From the NCBI GenBank assembly GCA_030562195.1, contig JAUJPP010000007.1, positions 20,023,769 through 20,087,768 of the forward strand: a stretch of DNA of 64,000 nucleotides, given 5' to 3'. The notes under the pieces were generated by a model. The model was not told where the DNA came from. It searched no databases and saw only the letters and a program-made list of their open reading frames with translations. Made by a program: the position numbers and the translations under genes. Source of the stretch: Nipponacmea schrenckii. Lineage: Eukaryota > Mollusca > Gastropoda > Lottiidae. How positions within the stretch are numbered: position 1 is the stretch's first letter; the number at the start of each line of letters is the position of its first letter. Below, piece after piece: positions 11,521 through 24,295 of this stretch.

Positions 11521-13067
11521 GAGCATTATTAAAGAACAATGCAATGACAGCCTCAAATCAATATAATGTTATACAGGAAATAAAAAAAGAACATTCAACA
11601 GTGACCTTAGATCGAAGCACACCATTGCTGTTTGCGCTGCATTTTTCTGGAACGATTTTCAATAGTTAGAAAAGCGTCTTTCAGAACATTACCACATCTG
11701 ACAAAAGTTCATCATGTACTGTCTGCGTTTGTAACTTTTGCGTTTGTTCACTTCCTTTTTGGGGTATTATCGTTTAATGTTCCATCATACTTTTGTTCCA
11801 GTGCCTTTGATCTTTCATGGTCTTGATGGAATCGCACTCCTTGTTCGTCACTCACATCTCCCAGGTTTTCAGGGAACTGATCAAGGTTGCTGTTCAAAAA
11901 ATGAAGCTCAAGATTGCGAAAAAGCGAAGAGCATTCTGTTCACATGTTCTTTGTAGTTATCCGCCTTATTGTTTCCATCGAAGTTCTGAATGAACGACTG
12001 TCACAAACGATAACCCTCTCCAAGGGGGTCATCTTAGCAACAAACTTTTTTCTTGTAAAGGATCATGAGCCAAAGTAAAGAATCTTTCATTTATCTTTAA
12101 GTAGCCAGATAAACGAAAAAACCAAACGTAACGTTTTTTCCATGTTACCGATTAATGCAGGGGGGGGGGGGGTGTTTATAGGGATTACATTTTAGTTTGG
12201 GGGACAATGTAATGCGGGAAATTCAATTCTAACTGCACTTAAGACGTGACCTGACCTATTGAAAAAATATGTTTAGAGTGTTGTTAGTGAAGTCGATAGT
12301 TTCTTATCTATAATAAGATAATGAGCTTAAAGTAATGCTAGAAATTCAATTTTGACTGTACATAGGACAGTGGCCTATAAACTGATTATCACAAATGAGA
12401 GTTCGAATCTCTGGGCCATCAAAAACACTTGCTTTGAACTTCTCAAACCCTAGTATTGCTGTGGTGATGGGTTGGAAAAATTCACCTTCGGTATTAACTG
12501 CCTTGAAAAATTGTTCCATCAATTTGATGTGAAGAGTAGGAAAGATGATCCTATCACTGTATTCAGTTTGGTCATGTGTGATATTTGGCATGCCTGCTTC
12601 AAGCGTTTCACGAGCAGGCCTGGACCCACTGTACTATGTCTCGTGCTCGGCTGTAAAACTTTCTATTGACCAAAAAGACCATTTTCAAGTCTATACAAAT
12701 GATCACGATGTTTTAAGAACTCTATGACCATTCTGATCTATCACAGTCTTCGCGCAAATGCACTGAATGGCCAATAGGCTCTGTCCAATAAACATTGCCA
12801 TAATGATTATAATCGGTTAAAACATCCAATGCAACCGAAAATTAAAAAACAATAGTGCTCCCCAGTGTATACTCTGATAACTAAAGGTGACTAGGGTCAA
12901 CAAACTTTTTATATTCTGGAGACCAAAACAAGTAACCAAATTTTATGTTATCTTCAAAGTTAATATTCCAGAATGGGTTGTTTATTTTTTATTACTTAAT
13001 CTACATGTTACTACAGGCTTAGGTACAGAAATGTCATACAGGTTTACTTCTCGAGCCAGTCTAACTA

Positions 13068-13238
13068 AAATATAGACCTAACTTTCGTTCGCATTTTATT
13101 AGTTTCGTTTCAAATGTTTTTATTAGCTATTGGCTTTGTACGTAACCACTACAGTAGTAGTTACGTACAAAGCCAATAGCTAATAAAAACATACGAAACG
13201 AAACTAATAAAATACGAACGAAAGTTACATCTATATTT
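13068..13238. repeat. Long near-perfect hairpin palindrome
   Basis: Two 78-bp arms (13068-13145 and 13161-13238) with about five mismatches flank a 15-bp loop. The duplicate near 57035-57090 keeps only the right arm and its border. It sits between the duplicated P450 5' flank and the inverted P450 remnant, so it could be a MITE or a scar of foldback rearrangement. Confidence 0.8.
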
Positions 13239-13979
13239 CAAATAGACTGCTTCTCGAACATTATGTTATTGGGTGCATCGATTTAGAAACTGTAATATAT
13301 TTATATGAATAATTGAATGTTATATGGCATTACATTATTTAAGAGAACATATTCAGACTGCGTTTATAACTGTCTAAAAAGGGTATCCATTCATTTGGAA
13401 CACCCAGTTCTTTAAAAAATATTATAGTTACCATTTATTTGGCTATTTATTTATTTAATCTCATACATTAGCCAACCGAAATAACCTGAGAACATGAATT
13501 CTCCAAACTTACTTCAAAAAGTAACTGCTCCTTTAGCGTGAAAATCCTGCACTAATTGCACTAACTATGACACCAAAATTGCGGCTTTTCAGGACAAAAT
13601 GCGGCCAGTTCCTTATTTTATATTTTCAACAACCGATAATAAATATATGGAAGATGTATTCATATGTAAAACACAATCTGAAGCTAATCTTGTCTGTAAG
13701 CTGTAACTCACTCAATAATGTCTAATTAAAGGAGAGGGCTTATATATAGCTTTTATAGGCGTAGCCTGCTGCCCAATCCAGTGTAAATAGACATTGTTTA
13801 TATATAAAAAAAATGTCTTAGTAGTCCCCTGCTGACCTCTTCTCTAACCCATGCATTTATGAAAACTTTCACTTTTCTCTTTCACCTCGCAACTCAACAG
13901 GCATAACACCATGATGTTTTGAACAATTATTGTTTGATTGTGAAGACCGAGCTTAAAATGTTTTTTAAAACTTTTTTAG

Positions 13980-15978
13980 TTAACAAATGAACGTTTGAAA
14001 CCAAAAGAAGCAGAATCAGTCATCTCTACAGTGGAGGAATTCAATTACAGTTTTAATCGCGCTATTGCTGTTGAAAAGAATTTTGTTTTAATGATGTTTC
14101 CATGGAAACAGCATCTTCCCGGAAGTAATGGCGATTTAGCCTGGAAGTTGCGTCTCGAACATGAGAAAATGTTGCAATATTTTCTTGCACCTGAAAAAAA
14201 TAGAAAAAAAAATAATTTTAAATCAATAAGAATATTTATAGCCTAATTGATATTTATTCATTAATATTGCATCAAAAACATTTAATTTGGTTCCGGATTG
14301 CACATAAAAAACTGCGTGATTGAATGAAAATGGCACAATTTACATGACTAGTTCGTTGCAATCCTAAGTAGGATTGATTTTCATTATGAATATTGAGTAG
14401 ACTTATCTTGAAGACATCATCGCACATAAAAGAGCACATGTCCTTATAATAACAGTTCAATCAAAATGTAATTAAAGATGATGAAATATCCTTAAGTTCA
14501 GTACCGTATTCATCAAGAACTTGATGATAGGTAGGTAATTTGATGAATTTTATATAACTATAAACTATAAGCGAGGATCTAAAAATAGGCTTAGACTATC
14601 TGTTATTTCAGGATTGGTGACGAAGAACCAAGTCTTTCTGACAGATCAAAACTTCCATACACCAACGCTGTTATTCTAGAATGCCTTCGCTACCTACGTC
14701 ATATCCCTTTAGGAATACCACACTATGTCCGAGAAGATATTGAAATAGAGGGATATACAATTCCAGCTAAATCAACGGTAGGTTCTTTCTGAAAGCAGTC
14801 TGATTTTGTTGCATGTCTGATTGGCTATGATCCCATTTTTATGGTCTTTTGTTTGGGTTTTATATATATATAAATAGTAATCTTATTCAATATTGTCGAT
14901 TGTTTTAGGCAAACCTTGTTGATCTAGTTGTTGTCCATAACAGAAACTAATGAACATGTACTCAATGTGTTAGCAATTTCTCCAAATTGGAAAGCCAGTT
15001 GCACTCGCTTCTACTAGAGTGATAATTTATTTTATATCTATCTACCCCTGTTTTCAGTTAATAACTAATTTGTATCATACTTGTAAAGACGAAACGACGT
15101 GGGAAAAACCATATGAATTTTATCTTGAATTTTTTTTAGATGTTGATGGTAACTTATTACCAAGTGATCACCCAACCAGACAACAGTAAGTTTCATATAT
15201 ATAAATTAAAATTCTATTCTTTTTACAAGTAATGATTAATGTGCCCTCCTTTGAATTTATGACTTTTTCGTGGTGATAAATGTGCAGTGACCAATTATGT
15301 GTATTTCTTGTGTCATATAGTTAAATAGAGGCCCGTCAATTTCAACAATCGTTCTTCAACGCACGCCTATGTCACCTAAAGAAAACAATTTAATTGATTA
15401 ACTGAATTGGGCGGCTATTTCACGTATTTCAACATACATGTACGTTCTGGATTATCTGTACCCCATGTGTACCATCTAGAAAAAACAAATCACAATTACC
15501 TGGAGAACTCCATGGTTCAGTTAAAAAAGTACAAAAGTAACTATTATGTAAAATGTAAAGTTTCGATTTGGTTCAAGAAGCTGAGGTGACTTCCATATAA
15601 AACACTATTTAATCTGAATTTGTATGTAAATGATAAAGAATAAATTGGGTTGTCATTCGGAATGTTATAGTAAGAGTCTGAAAATAAGCTCTGTATTTAT
15701 GCCAATCCTATGCCAGAATGTTTTTATCACATTTTTCATAAAAGTAATGAAGTATCATTATATTTTACAGATTGATAGTGTTTAGTGTTGGAAGAAGAAA
15801 TTGCATTGGCGAATCATTTGCTAAATCACGCATGTTTTTGTACGTAACAAAATTACTATAGAAGTTTGAAGTTCAACTTGGAAAAAACGAACTGGTTTCT
15901 GAAGATTCGTCAACCTGGATTCGATGCGCAATTCTGCACCCTCAACATCTGAATTGCAAAATCGTGGCAAGAAAATAG
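13980..15978 (+). pseudogene. Inverted, decayed cytochrome P450 copy lacking exons 1 and 3
   Basis: Plus-strand exons match the intact P450 genes: exon 2 at 13980-14204, exon 4 at 14612-14777 (ECLRYLRH, ExxR intact), exon 5 at 15058-15185 and exon 6 at 15771-15978. No exon for the I-helix lies between 14204 and 14612, and no first exon lies upstream. The exon 2 donor is lost in an A-rich run. The PERF motif reads LEFF. The heme loop reads FSVGRRNCIG, with Ser for the usual Gly. TAG at 15859-15861 interrupts exon 6. It resembles the gene at 49220-53951 most, but runs in the opposite direction, so it is an inverted partial duplicate. Confidence 0.85.
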
Positions 15979-17000
15979 AAGTTTTAATAATTAGATATCT
16001 ATGCCGCATTTTCCGGATTTATAATGTTCTTGTCCCCCAATTTACACAAGTATTTACACATACGCCGAATTGACAAGTACCTTCGCAAAATTAACCCAGA
16101 AAAATGTTCATTTGCATATTGTAATAAACAATGCACATGCTTTATGATATTTTTGTATAAAAATCTTGATGATTTTTCTATTGATTGTGTAGCCAACTAT
16201 AATGTTTGTATAAAACTGTAGTTTCATAGTTATGTTGTTTTAATTTCAATCGGAAAATCGTTACTGTTATTTTTCAAGGTTAGAATATATATCATAAAAA
16301 TATATTTCCCTGTAGTATTGCAATATATTTCAATAATGATTGATTACCCTAAAGTATCTTTTTTTTTTTAAAGTGTCAGTCTGTTCTGTTGTTATCTTTA
16401 ATAGCCCTGATTCTTATGGATTTTAGTTTTCTATCAATAAAAACAACCTAGACAATAATGTACTAATATTTGTTGTAATTGAATAACACTGTTGGAACAG
16501 CTTTGAAATGCACAAGACGGCCGTCAAGTTCGAATTTGACGATTTAGATGAGAGATATATTGGTATGTGCTATAATTCAAAAGAAAAAATGGTTTGACAG
16601 TGCTGTGTGGGCGTATGTTACCTTGCCTGGCAAGCTATCTTAATATATTAATTTTCGATTTAAATATGTTTGGTCAAAACAGATTTACTATTGTATTTTT
16701 ATTAAATAGCGGAATAAAATTCTATGGTATCCTACTCTTTAGTTTTATTTGACATTATTATTATTTAATGTGATCTCTTTCTAAAAACGCCTCTAAAGGA
16801 TTATTTATATCTATACTTTTATAGAGCCAATAAAACAATAGGGCAAGTATTCAACAATATATAAAAAAATATTTCCATTTCGCTCCTGTTACAAAAATAT
16901 AAGTGGTAATAATAATTACCATTGACAATTTTTAAATCGTAATTTAAAGGATTATGTACCATTTGCAGATTAACTTGGAGAATTTTATGAAAAATTCCAA
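15979..17000. repeat. Repeat-derived region with inverted CDC25 flank
   Basis: No gene was recognised. About 16377-16494 is the reverse complement of the 3' flank of the right-hand CDC25 copies (compare 3946-4090), including the CTAGACAATAAT segment. About 16500-16660 carries a GTGTGGGCGTATGTTACC end of the interspersed repeat also seen near 38130. From about 16800 the left-copy CDC25 3' flank begins (CCAATAAAACAATAGGGCAA). Confidence 0.55.
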
Positions 17001-17830
17001 TGACAAATTGTTGAACTATTTGCCACGCAAGAAACCAGACAAAAATAGAATAAGATTGGTTGTTATTGAATAACACTGTACAAAATTTAATAACAATAAA
17101 TAACAATAACAATATCAACTAGATAACAAATCTAACAATAACAAACTCTAAAATCTTATAACGCAATGCTTTCTAATTTTGTCTTCTCTATTTCTATTAC
17201 ATCGAGATTTTTTACTCTGGAAAATTGATAATTCTTCCGTAAACTTTGGATGTAACATTTCAATATAATCACACGGTTCACACAGGTTCTGAAATATATA
17301 ACAGGATAAATTTATTTAGTTATTTTTCTATTGAAGTAAATTTTGGTTTAATTTTTTGTCTAAAATCTGCTGACGTAATAAAAAAAATAATCCAATATAC
17401 TATTCAGACGAGCAGGATTGACAAATTGTTGAACTATTTGCCGCGCAAGAAACTAGACAAAAATAGAATAAGATTGGTTGTTATTGAATAACACTGTACA
17501 AAATTTAATAACAATAATAACAATAACAAATAACAAATCAGACAATAACAAACTCTAAAATCTGATAACGCAATGCTTTCTCATTTCGTCTTCACTATTT
17601 CTATTACATGGAGATTTTTTACTCTGGAAAATTGATAATTCTTCCGTAAACTTTGGATGTAACATTTCAATATAATCACAGGGTTCACACAGGTTCTGAA
17701 ATATATAACAGGATGAATTTATTTAGTTATTTTTCTATTGAAGTAAGTTGTGGTTTAATTTTTTGTCTAAAATCTGCTGACGTAATAAAAAAAAATAATC
17801 CAATATACTATTCAGACGAGCAGGATTGAA
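17001..17830. repeat. Tandem duplication of exon 5 and flank of CDC25 copy 3L
   Basis: Two direct copies of about 410 bp, the second beginning near 17419. Both contain the CDC25 last exon and its acceptor in minus orientation. The distal exon 5 (about 17150-17295) is surplus. The proximal one (17555-17695) is in register with exon 4. Confidence 0.75.
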
Positions 17831-18716
17831 ATTTGTTGTCAAAATAAAATAAAATATATTTACCTGTGAGTGTTCATAAAAAGCTTTATATCCACCATCT
17901 AGAATATAGACTTCCGGGTAATATAGACTAGGATAATTATCACTATTCAATAACCGATCTTGTGATCGAAGATATCTCAATCTAAAAAAGAACAATATTG
18001 ACGTTTAAATGGAGATTTGGGTGGTTGAAAGAAATCCGCTACTCGTAGTCAATATTTAACAGAAGGCACTGTAACAGGTTTAAAGTTATATCTAATATTT
18101 GTATCATGTTATTAGCAAACGAGTTAATTTGAAAGAAGAAAAACATACACGTTTAAATAGAGTATAATTTCGAGCATAATGCGCATATTATACGCAACAA
18201 ATATATTTATTTCGATAATAGCATGCACTCGTTTATATGAGATATATTTCCGATGTTAGTAACTTACAGTGTAGGTGCTCGCTGTGAAGAAAATTCACAA
18301 TGAAATATCAAGATTCGAGGTTTATCCTGTAATTGTAATAAATCATCAACAGAATCTTTAATATAAGTATTGACTGCTCCCTGTATATGACCACCATCAT
18401 ATTCATATGGATATCTACAATCTAGTATCATATAATTATTATCTACAGTCGGTTATTTTCCATTTAATAAGTCTTCAACCTGAAATAATATACGTTAAGA
18501 AATGAAAGTAGATATAGGTAGAAAAGACGATAAACTGTTAGTATTTGGCTTTCAAAACCTGCTTATTAAAATCGAAGATGATATCAAATATGTTTTGTAT
18601 ATTACTTACAGAAATACAAATTAAGAGACCTTTCAATTAACATCAAGAAGATTGAAAAAAAAAAGGATGAATTTGCAAATTTAATTTACCATATTTTCAT
18701 GCTGTAGATTTTCCAT
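17555..18716 (-). pseudogene. Compact CDC25 copy 3L, exon 2 deleted
   Basis: Exon 1 is 18690-18716, exon 3 is 18268-18479, exon 4 is 17864-17981 and exon 5 is 17555-17695, with normal lengths. Exon 2 is missing: after the exon 2 donor remnant near 18610 the sequence jumps into intron 1. Exon 3 contains a nonsense change (TAA, plus-strand TTA at 18453-18455) where sisters have the Tyr codon of NGKYP. Exons 4 and 5 are open and include LDGGYKAF and the basic tail. The catalytic domain cannot be made in full. Confidence 0.85.
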
Positions 18717-19606
18717 TATCTGTAGATTTAGGGTATAGAGGTAAAGGTTGTTAATATAGAGAGGATGAAGTAATAATGATTCTAGATACAATACGAGCTG
18801 ATATTTATAGTGATAATATATTATGTCGAGTGAATTATATCATTATGATTACTAATCATTTTCTATCATAATTAATTATATTTCTGTTCTATTTACAGTT
18901 ATTATATTTCTATGTGAGTACAATTTATATCCATACTGAATATTGTTCTTAATCTATCTTCACCTGTCTGTGGATATTTTGATCATTAATCTACAATATT
19001 ATGTCATTTAGTGTTCAAAAATAGATTAAGTTTTTGGTTACTAATCATTTCTGTGGATTATTCATATATTATTGTTTTTGAAAACGCGTTCAATTTTGGA
19101 TCGTTAAATCTCTGGAAAACACAATACTTGTCCAATTTTGACGAAACTCTATGAAATTGTTTTATATCACCCAAGGATGAGCTCTATTGAAAATTAAGAA
19201 TATCAAGTATATATATATATATCAAGCAGCTAATATCCATAAAAGAAGTAGAATTATTTAATACGATATTTGGAAGTAATTAATTTTAGAAAACAGTCTG
19301 ATACTTTCTTGATGCAATTGTATAAATAAAAAGGAAAATGTTAACAACAGTTTTCAGTTTAACCAAAGAGAGATGAATATGGATTATAAACAGTGTGGCT
19401 ATGAGTATTAATCACATAGAAATATACTGACTGTAATTAAAACAGGGAGTTATGATAGAAAATGATTAGTAATCATAATGATATAATTCACTCGACATTG
19501 CATTCATTATCACTATATATATAACCATATATTTTATCTTTAACCATTATTACCTCATTCTCTCTTCATCGATATTCTATACCTTTATACACCACATTTA
19601 TACAAA
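18717..19606. promoter_or_regulatory. Head-to-head spacer of dyad 3
   Basis: An 890-bp spacer like those of dyads 1 and 2, with the 33-bp inverted repeat at 18825-18857 and 19464-19496. It is a candidate bidirectional promoter for copies 3L and 3R. Confidence 0.55.
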
Positions 19607-21175
19607 ATGGAACCTCTACAGAGTGAGAAAATGGTAAGGAAAAATCGCTTAAAAAATGTTTATATTAGTTTGTCTTAGAAGTAGTGATTTCAATACATTT
19701 CCTTTTAAATAATTTAATATCTTTTGAAATAAATTATTGTTTATACTAAAGGAATTTTGTTTTACTATTGATAGTTTGAAATCCGTCGACCAAAGAAAGC
19801 TCGTCGTAATTTATCCCAACAAATGAGGAAGGATATGATGGAAATTGAAATTATGTCATCACCAAAATGCTACAAAAAGAATAAGAAATTAAAAATTAGA
19901 AATGAAGAAATAAACGAAGATATTCAGGAAGGAAGAGAAAATAAAAGGATTAAATCAGCTGTAGAAAGATTATCGGATGATGTTGAATTAATAGCTGATT
20001 GTAGTCGACCTTATAGTCTACCTACTGTATGTGGTAAACATAAAGATCTCAAGTCTATTTCACCTCAAACTGTAAGTCATAACATAACCTTTTTATTTTC
20101 TTGTATATTTCAGGATGGATATTTTGAAAAAATAAATAAAAAAATAAGTGTAAAATATAAATAACAAAATTAGTACCTGGTGATAATTTGGTTATTTGGA
20201 GGATGGAAGCTTTAAGACAATACTGTTGTCTGACAAGTCTATTTCACCTCAAACTGCAAGTAATCACATAACCTTTTTATTTTCTTGTATATTTCAGGAT
20301 GGATATTTTGAAAACAGATTATGATAATCTAGCATTTTCTGTTTTATTGGTATTTAGTTTCATTTCTTTATCGTATATCATTCTATGTTTCAGGTTGAAG
20401 ACCCGACTGTAGATAATAATTATATGATACTAGATTGTAGATATCCATATGAATATGATGGTGGTCATATCCAGGGAGCAGTCAATGCTTATATTAAAGA
20501 TTCTATTGATAATTTATTACAATTACAGGATAAACCTAGAATCTTGATATTTCATTGTGAATTTTCTTCACTGCGAGCACCTACACTGTAAGTTTATAAC
20601 ATCTGAAATATATCTCATATATGAACGAGTGCGTGTCATATTCAAAATAATTCTATATTTGATTTTCCGTATATACAAATTTAAAGGAATTTGCGTATAT
20701 ACAAATTTGATGAATTTGTGTTGATTATACATTATCAGCACTATACTCGAATAATACTCTATTTAAACCTTTGTATTTTTCTCTTTTAGATTGCAATATC
20801 TTCGATCACAAGATCGCTTATTGAATAGTGATAATTATCCTAGCCTGTATTACCCAGAAGTCTATATCCTAGATGGCGGATATAAAGCTTTTTTCGAACA
20901 ATCACAGGTAAAAATAAAGTTTTCATTTTGTTAGAAAATTTCAAAGTGTCTTAAACAAACACACAAAAAACACAGCCTCAGATTTACGCTTCAATGGAAA
21001 TAATACTAAATAATCCGCCCTGTTTATATTTCAGAATCTGTGTGAACCCTGTGAATATATTCAAATGTTAGATCAAATGTTTAGTGAAGAATTATCAATT
21101 TTCCACAGTAACAAATCACGAGGTAATAGACAGAGAAAAGAGAAGATGAGAAAACATCGTGTTATTAGATTTTGA
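19607..21175 (+). CDS. Compact CDC25-type phosphatase, copy 3R (open frame)
   Basis: Exons are 19607-19633, 19775-20071, 20394-20587, 20790-20907 and 21035-21175, giving 258 aa with GT-AG borders throughout. Exon 1 is MEPLQSEKM. Exon 3 lacks 18 bp relative to its sisters, an in-frame loss of six codons just before [18 protein letters not shown]. The loop reads [10 protein letters not shown], with Leu for Gln but Cys and Arg of Cys-x5-Arg kept. Exon 4 keeps [15 protein letters not shown]. The C-terminus ends KHRVIRF. Intron 2 is enlarged by about 165 bp with a second copy of the end of exon 2 near 20237-20260. A possible AATAAA signal is at 21413-21418. It is the only right-hand copy whose whole frame is open. 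Confidence 0.82.
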
Positions 21176-22680
21176 ATTTGCTGTTGTTATTAATTGTTAC
21201 TTATTTGTTATAGTTATTGCTCTATTATTGTTAAATTATTGTAAAGTGTTATTCAATTAAAGCAAATATTAGTATATTATTGTCTAGATTATATTTATTG
21301 ATCGAGTGATCTCGGAAAACTAAAATCATTAAGAATCAGGACTATTACAGATAACAACAGAACAGACAGACGCTTTCTTTCTTAAGTAACAAGAACACGA
21401 ATATTCGTACTCAATAAATTTCGATGTAACACAAATAATATTTATGTAACGATTGTATGACTCCAAACGATTACAAAAATTTTTTCAATCTTTAATCTCT
21501 AAGTCAATAATGTTAATAACAATTTTTTTCAAGTTTCAAGCCGAAGAACCATAATACAATTTGATTTTTATCATAAATACTCATGGTTATAATATATTAT
21601 TTTCAAAATATGCTCGCATTAATAATCCAAAACAAAGGACAATAGTTAGTTTAAATACACTTTTTTTAATATCTATACTTTGATAGAGCCAATAAAACAA
21701 TAGGGCAAGTATTCAACAATATATATAAAAAAAATATTCATGAGATGAGGATATTTAACAAGCCTCAAATGTAGGATATTGGTGAAAATTTGGTTCCATT
21801 TCGTTCCTGGTACAAATATACAAGTGGTAATAATTATTACCCTTGACAATTTTTAAATCTTAATTTGCTCACATAATGCTCTATTATACTTATCATGGTT
21901 AGACATCATTTCGAAAAACCGCCAAACCCATTTTTTTTGGAGATAATCTGTGTTAATAACAGTTTTTTGTTAAGTTTCGAGCCGAAGAACCACATTACAA
22001 TTTAATTTTTATCATAAATACTCATAGATATAATATATTATTTTCAAAATATGCTCGCATTAATAACCTAAAAAACATGACTATGGTTATTTTTTAGAAA
22101 CACGTAATTTAAAAACAAACAAAAAATATATGTATTTATATTTTAGTAGACCCACTAAAACAATAGGGCAATTATTCAACATAATATAAATAAAATATTC
22201 ATGAGATGAGGTATTGATATAGGGAGTTAAATATTTAACAAGTAAAGCCTCATATATAGGATATTGGTGAAAATTTAGTTCCATTTCGTTCCTGGTACAA
22301 ATATACAAGTGGTAATAATAATTACCCTTGACAATTTTTAAATCTTAATTTGCTCACATAATGCTCTATTATACTTATCATAGTTAGACATCATTTCGAA
22401 AAACCGGCAAACCCATTTTTTTTTTTTTTTGTAGATAATCTGTGTTTTTCATATCGATCGGATAATTAGCGATTGATTAAGAAATATTGGTAACAAAATA
22501 TTTAATGATCATCAATTTTTCAGATGTAACGGAAACCTATTTTTACAAAAAAAATCCATAGATTTTTTACAAATTATTCAACATCTCACTTCTAGTGTTT
22601 CATAAATTTATTTTTATACGCCCACATGAATATGTGAGATGCTATAGAAGCAACAATTTTCGAAATAAGACAAGGTTGTT
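21176..22680 (+). repeat. Duplicated 3'-flank modules after copy 3R
   Basis: The module ATCATAAATACTCATGG..TATTTTCAAAATATGC occurs twice (about 21480-21660 and 21945-22090). Each is followed by a version of the CAATAAAACAATAGGGCAA and ATTCATGAGATGAGG segment (about 21680-21790 and 22150-22300). From about 22612 there is a TTTTTATACGCCCACATG end of an interspersed repeat. No gene was recognised. Confidence 0.55.
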
Positions 22681-23597
22681 AATATAGAGAGGATGAAGTA
22701 TTAATGATTTAAGATAAAATACGAGCTGATATTTATAGTGATAATATATTATGTCGAGTGAATTATATCATTATGATTTCTAATCATCTTCTATCAAACC
22801 TAATTAAGTTTTCCTCGTTTTATTTACAGTTATTATATTTCTATGTGAGTACAATTTATATCCACACTGGATATTGTTCTTAATCTATGTTCACCTGTCT
22901 TTGGATTTCTTTTCATTAATCTACAAGATTATATCAAATAATTTTCAAAATTAAATCAAGTTTTTATTTACTAATCATTTCTGTGGATTATTCATATCTT
23001 GATCTTTTAATTGATTTATCAAATTATTTCAAATTTATAAATAGAATAAAGCCTGTAGTATTTCAAAACAACATAAATTTGCAAAATTTAATAGATCAAA
23101 TACAATATTTAGAAGTAATTCATTTCGACAGAAAATTTAACATATTTTTTTCACTTTCTTAATTCCACCAAACTAATTTTATAGTATCTAATATTTCAAA
23201 ATTAATTCTCTTAGAAAATTTGGGCGAAGTTTTAAACTTGAAGTTTACTCATTTTATTTTGGTCTGTCTATATATACATATCATGATTTGAAGTCTTTTT
23301 CCAATAAACGTTGTAGTCAACGATTCATAGTAAAGAACATATATTTTTCTTGTACCAGATTTGATAAAGGTTATTCGACTAAGTACCTCTAAACTATTGA
23401 TATTTTTATTGATAAAGTTGATATTCATTAAAAGTTATCATAAACACATTTATTTATACGATAAAAATTTTTGGACCAGCAGCTCGTGTTGACAATACAA
23501 TAATGTCATAAAATTACTTGCAAAAAGTCAGATAGATCAACTATCGTTTTTTTTGGAAGTAATTCCTTTCTGATAAATAATCTGATGGGCGCCATAA
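22681..23597. promoter_or_regulatory. Left part of dyad 4 spacer; left gene missing
   Basis: Spacer sequence homologous to that of dyad 6 (40210-41200), including one arm of the inverted repeat (22753-22785, one base changed). The left CDC25 copy expected before 22680 is absent. The other arm is at 27321-27353, beyond the DIRS-like insertion. Confidence 0.55.
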
Positions 23598-23645
23598 GAT
23601 AAATAAAAAGGAAAATGTTAACAACCAAAGAGAGATGAATATGGA
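23598..23645 (+). repeat. 48-bp direct repeat, left flank of DIRS-like element
   Basis: This 48-bp host segment, from GATAAATAAAAAGG to GATGAATATGGA, is repeated exactly at 27193-27240. Both copies lack a short GTTTTCAGTTTAAC stretch that other dyad spacers have, so that deletion came before the duplication. Confidence 0.85.
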
Positions 23646-23691
23646 GTATACACTTTATCCATTATCTTATTAACTAAATTAAAACAAGGCT

Positions 23692-24294
23692 TTAATTTGC
23701 CGACAGCTCACAATCTGATAAAATTTCGATATCTTTTGCCTTTAAAGAGCTTAGCTCATCATATCTTAGAAAACCTGCAAAAGCCAAAACTATCATTGTT
23801 AAATTCCTAACAATAAGAACATCAGACGATGTTTTGTATTTCTCACATAAGTTTTGTATTACATCAAGTGTAACTGGATCTTTTTTAGTGACTGGTTTAG
23901 CGTTTATTCGTTTACAACTCTCTTGCAATGACTTGACAAAAGAATTCTGTGTTGGGTCAGTAAAACCATGCAATTCATGAGCCCACTTAATTGAATAAAC
24001 TGCCGAGTCCACCGTACTATGAGAGGAACCGTTTTCGATCAAAGTTGTTAAGTATAGTGCGACATGGATAGGACTAGCAGGTAACTCTGGTTGATCTAAC
24101 CCATGAATGAAAGCCTTCCATCTGTTGAAAGAATACATATATTTCTTAGATGTGTTAATGCTTTTTGATTCCACTAAATATTCGGTCATCTTCTGTGTTA
24201 ATCTCTGCACATCATCATTTATTTTTATTCCACTCTGTTGTACGACATTATCAATTCGTGCTTTTAAATTCAAACCTACAAAATAGATAACCAT
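23692..24294 (-). pseudogene. Tyrosine recombinase, N-terminal half (DIRS-like)
   Basis: A 200-residue frame just after the RT frame. It shows the SAM-like N-terminal domain (NTSKKYMYSFNRWKAFIHG) and the start of the catalytic domain (KPVTKKDPVTLDVIQNLC), ending with FAGFLRYDELSSLKAKDI, which holds the first catalytic Arg. The HxxR, His/Trp and Tyr boxes are missing because the element is cut here. These enzymes integrate circular DNA intermediates of DIRS elements; this one cannot be active. Confidence 0.82.
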
Positions 24295-24295
24295 A

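Larger units (their letters stand above)
8597..13080. repeat. Segmental duplication of P450 intron 1, exon 1 and 5' flank
   Basis: This segment matches 52409-57045 in the same order and orientation, with small indels. Shared landmarks are the CGACACACCTTG start, an inverted repeat (8731-8755 and 8961-8986; 52535-52560 and 52767-52790), the P450 first exon, a tandem array of about 150-bp units and a CACACCATTGCTG segment. A short match resumes at about 13510-13585 and 57105-57165. The left limit is hidden by the gap. Confidence 0.8.

Noticed and set aside
16819..17118. Hydrophobic 99-codon minus-strand frame in the flank module
   Set aside because: AT-rich repeat sequence translated into Phe/Leu/Tyr runs; related copies at 22087-22308 and 30490-30711 differ in length and frame.
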